Assembly (NCBI RefSeq): GCF_001541225.1
Contig: NZ_LMTS01000117.1
Location: 1 to 50,053 of the forward strand
Origin: Variovorax sp. WDL1
GTDB lineage: Bacteria > Pseudomonadota > Gammaproteobacteria > Burkholderiales > Burkholderiaceae_C
Reading direction: 5' to 3'
Length of the DNA: 50,053 bases
Shown here: in pieces, positions 49,911 to 50,053 of the stretch
Position numbering within the stretch: the stretch's first letter is position 1
Layout of the letters: the number at the start of each line of letters is the position of its first letter
Notes under the pieces: model-generated
What the model was told of the DNA's origin: nothing
Database searches by the model: none
The model's input: the letters and a program-made list of their open reading frames with translations, nothing else
Program-made: the position numbers and the translations under genes

Positions 49911-50053
49911 ATGACCCCACAAGAGGACACGATCGTCGTCTTCACCGCCCGCAGCCCCGACCGCATCGTGCGCGAAGGCGGTTCGCAGTCGTGGGTGCTC
50001 AACGCCGTGCGGGCCAAGAACTGCCAGTGGCTGGTGTGCACGCAGAACCGCCA
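49911..50053 (+). CDS. Element-type hypothetical protein, cut by the window end
   Basis: Forty-seven codons are seen: it starts MTPQEDTIVVFTARSPDR and continues SQSWVLNAVRAKNCQW, LVCTQNR. AAGGAG lies just before the ATG. I recall proteins with this start as conserved hypotheticals of proteobacterial integrative conjugative elements, near radC and ssb-type genes, but function is unknown. It shows that the element goes on past the window. Confidence 0.7.
   Translation, partial: MTPQEDTIVVFTARSPDRIVREGGSQSWVLNAVRAKNCQWLVCTQNR

Overview
The first half of the window (about 1-24,010) is GC-rich chromosomal DNA. Its gene content, codon use (strong G/C at third positions) and short palindromic repeats look like Burkholderiales, most likely Comamonadaceae close to Variovorax or Acidovorax. 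This placement is inference from style and gene order; no rRNA gene is present to confirm it.

Region 1 (178-7242) is one tight + strand operon. It joins the last two steps of biotin synthesis (bioD, bioB) to a biotin-dependent acyl-CoA carboxylase subunit of the 3-methylcrotonyl-CoA carboxylase type and an HMG-CoA lyase (leucine breakdown). A hydroxyacid dehydrogenase, a YbaK-type deacylase, a DUF1289 protein and a DsbA-fold isomerase follow. Region 2 (7383-24077) holds stand-alone housekeeping genes: an MHS-family MFS permease, an unrecognised protein, a branched-chain amino-acid type binding protein, a double-length tandem UvrA, a Bug/TctC binding protein, flavohaemoglobin, a GNAT acetyltransferase, thioredoxin 2, a HAD phosphatase and release factor 3 (prfC).

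Region 3 (about 24,015 to the window end) looks like a horizontally acquired, conjugative or mobilizable element inserted in the 5' end of prfC. The first ~21 codons of prfC and its promoter have a different base composition and seem to come from the element. In order, the element carries a Fic protein with an AbiEi-like N-terminus, an H-NS-like protein, a relaxase with a MobC-like accessory protein, a hairpin-rich candidate oriT, a TraG/VirD4-type coupling protein, an ankyrin protein, a three-gene operon (membrane protein, membrane J-domain protein, zinc-ribbon protein), a 1831-residue beta-roll adhesin-like protein with a small secreted partner, a serine resolvase and an ArdC-type antirestriction protein. 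No tyrosine integrase and no mating-pair-formation genes are seen, so the element must continue past 50,053 or depend on helpers.

The most unusual part is 43,900-49,910. Four copies of one structured, apparently RNA-encoding motif occur here (44187, 44893, 45823, 49741). They resemble the radC-type leader RNA known from integrative elements. Two copies are followed by a hairpin plus T-run and then a small gene: one has a 47-codon block almost entirely of NNT codons, the other is built of 30-residue repeats. Between the third and fourth copies lies a cargo block with a SIR2-like protein, a PIN/NYN-like nuclease and a PD-(D/E)XK nuclease, a plausible anti-phage module.
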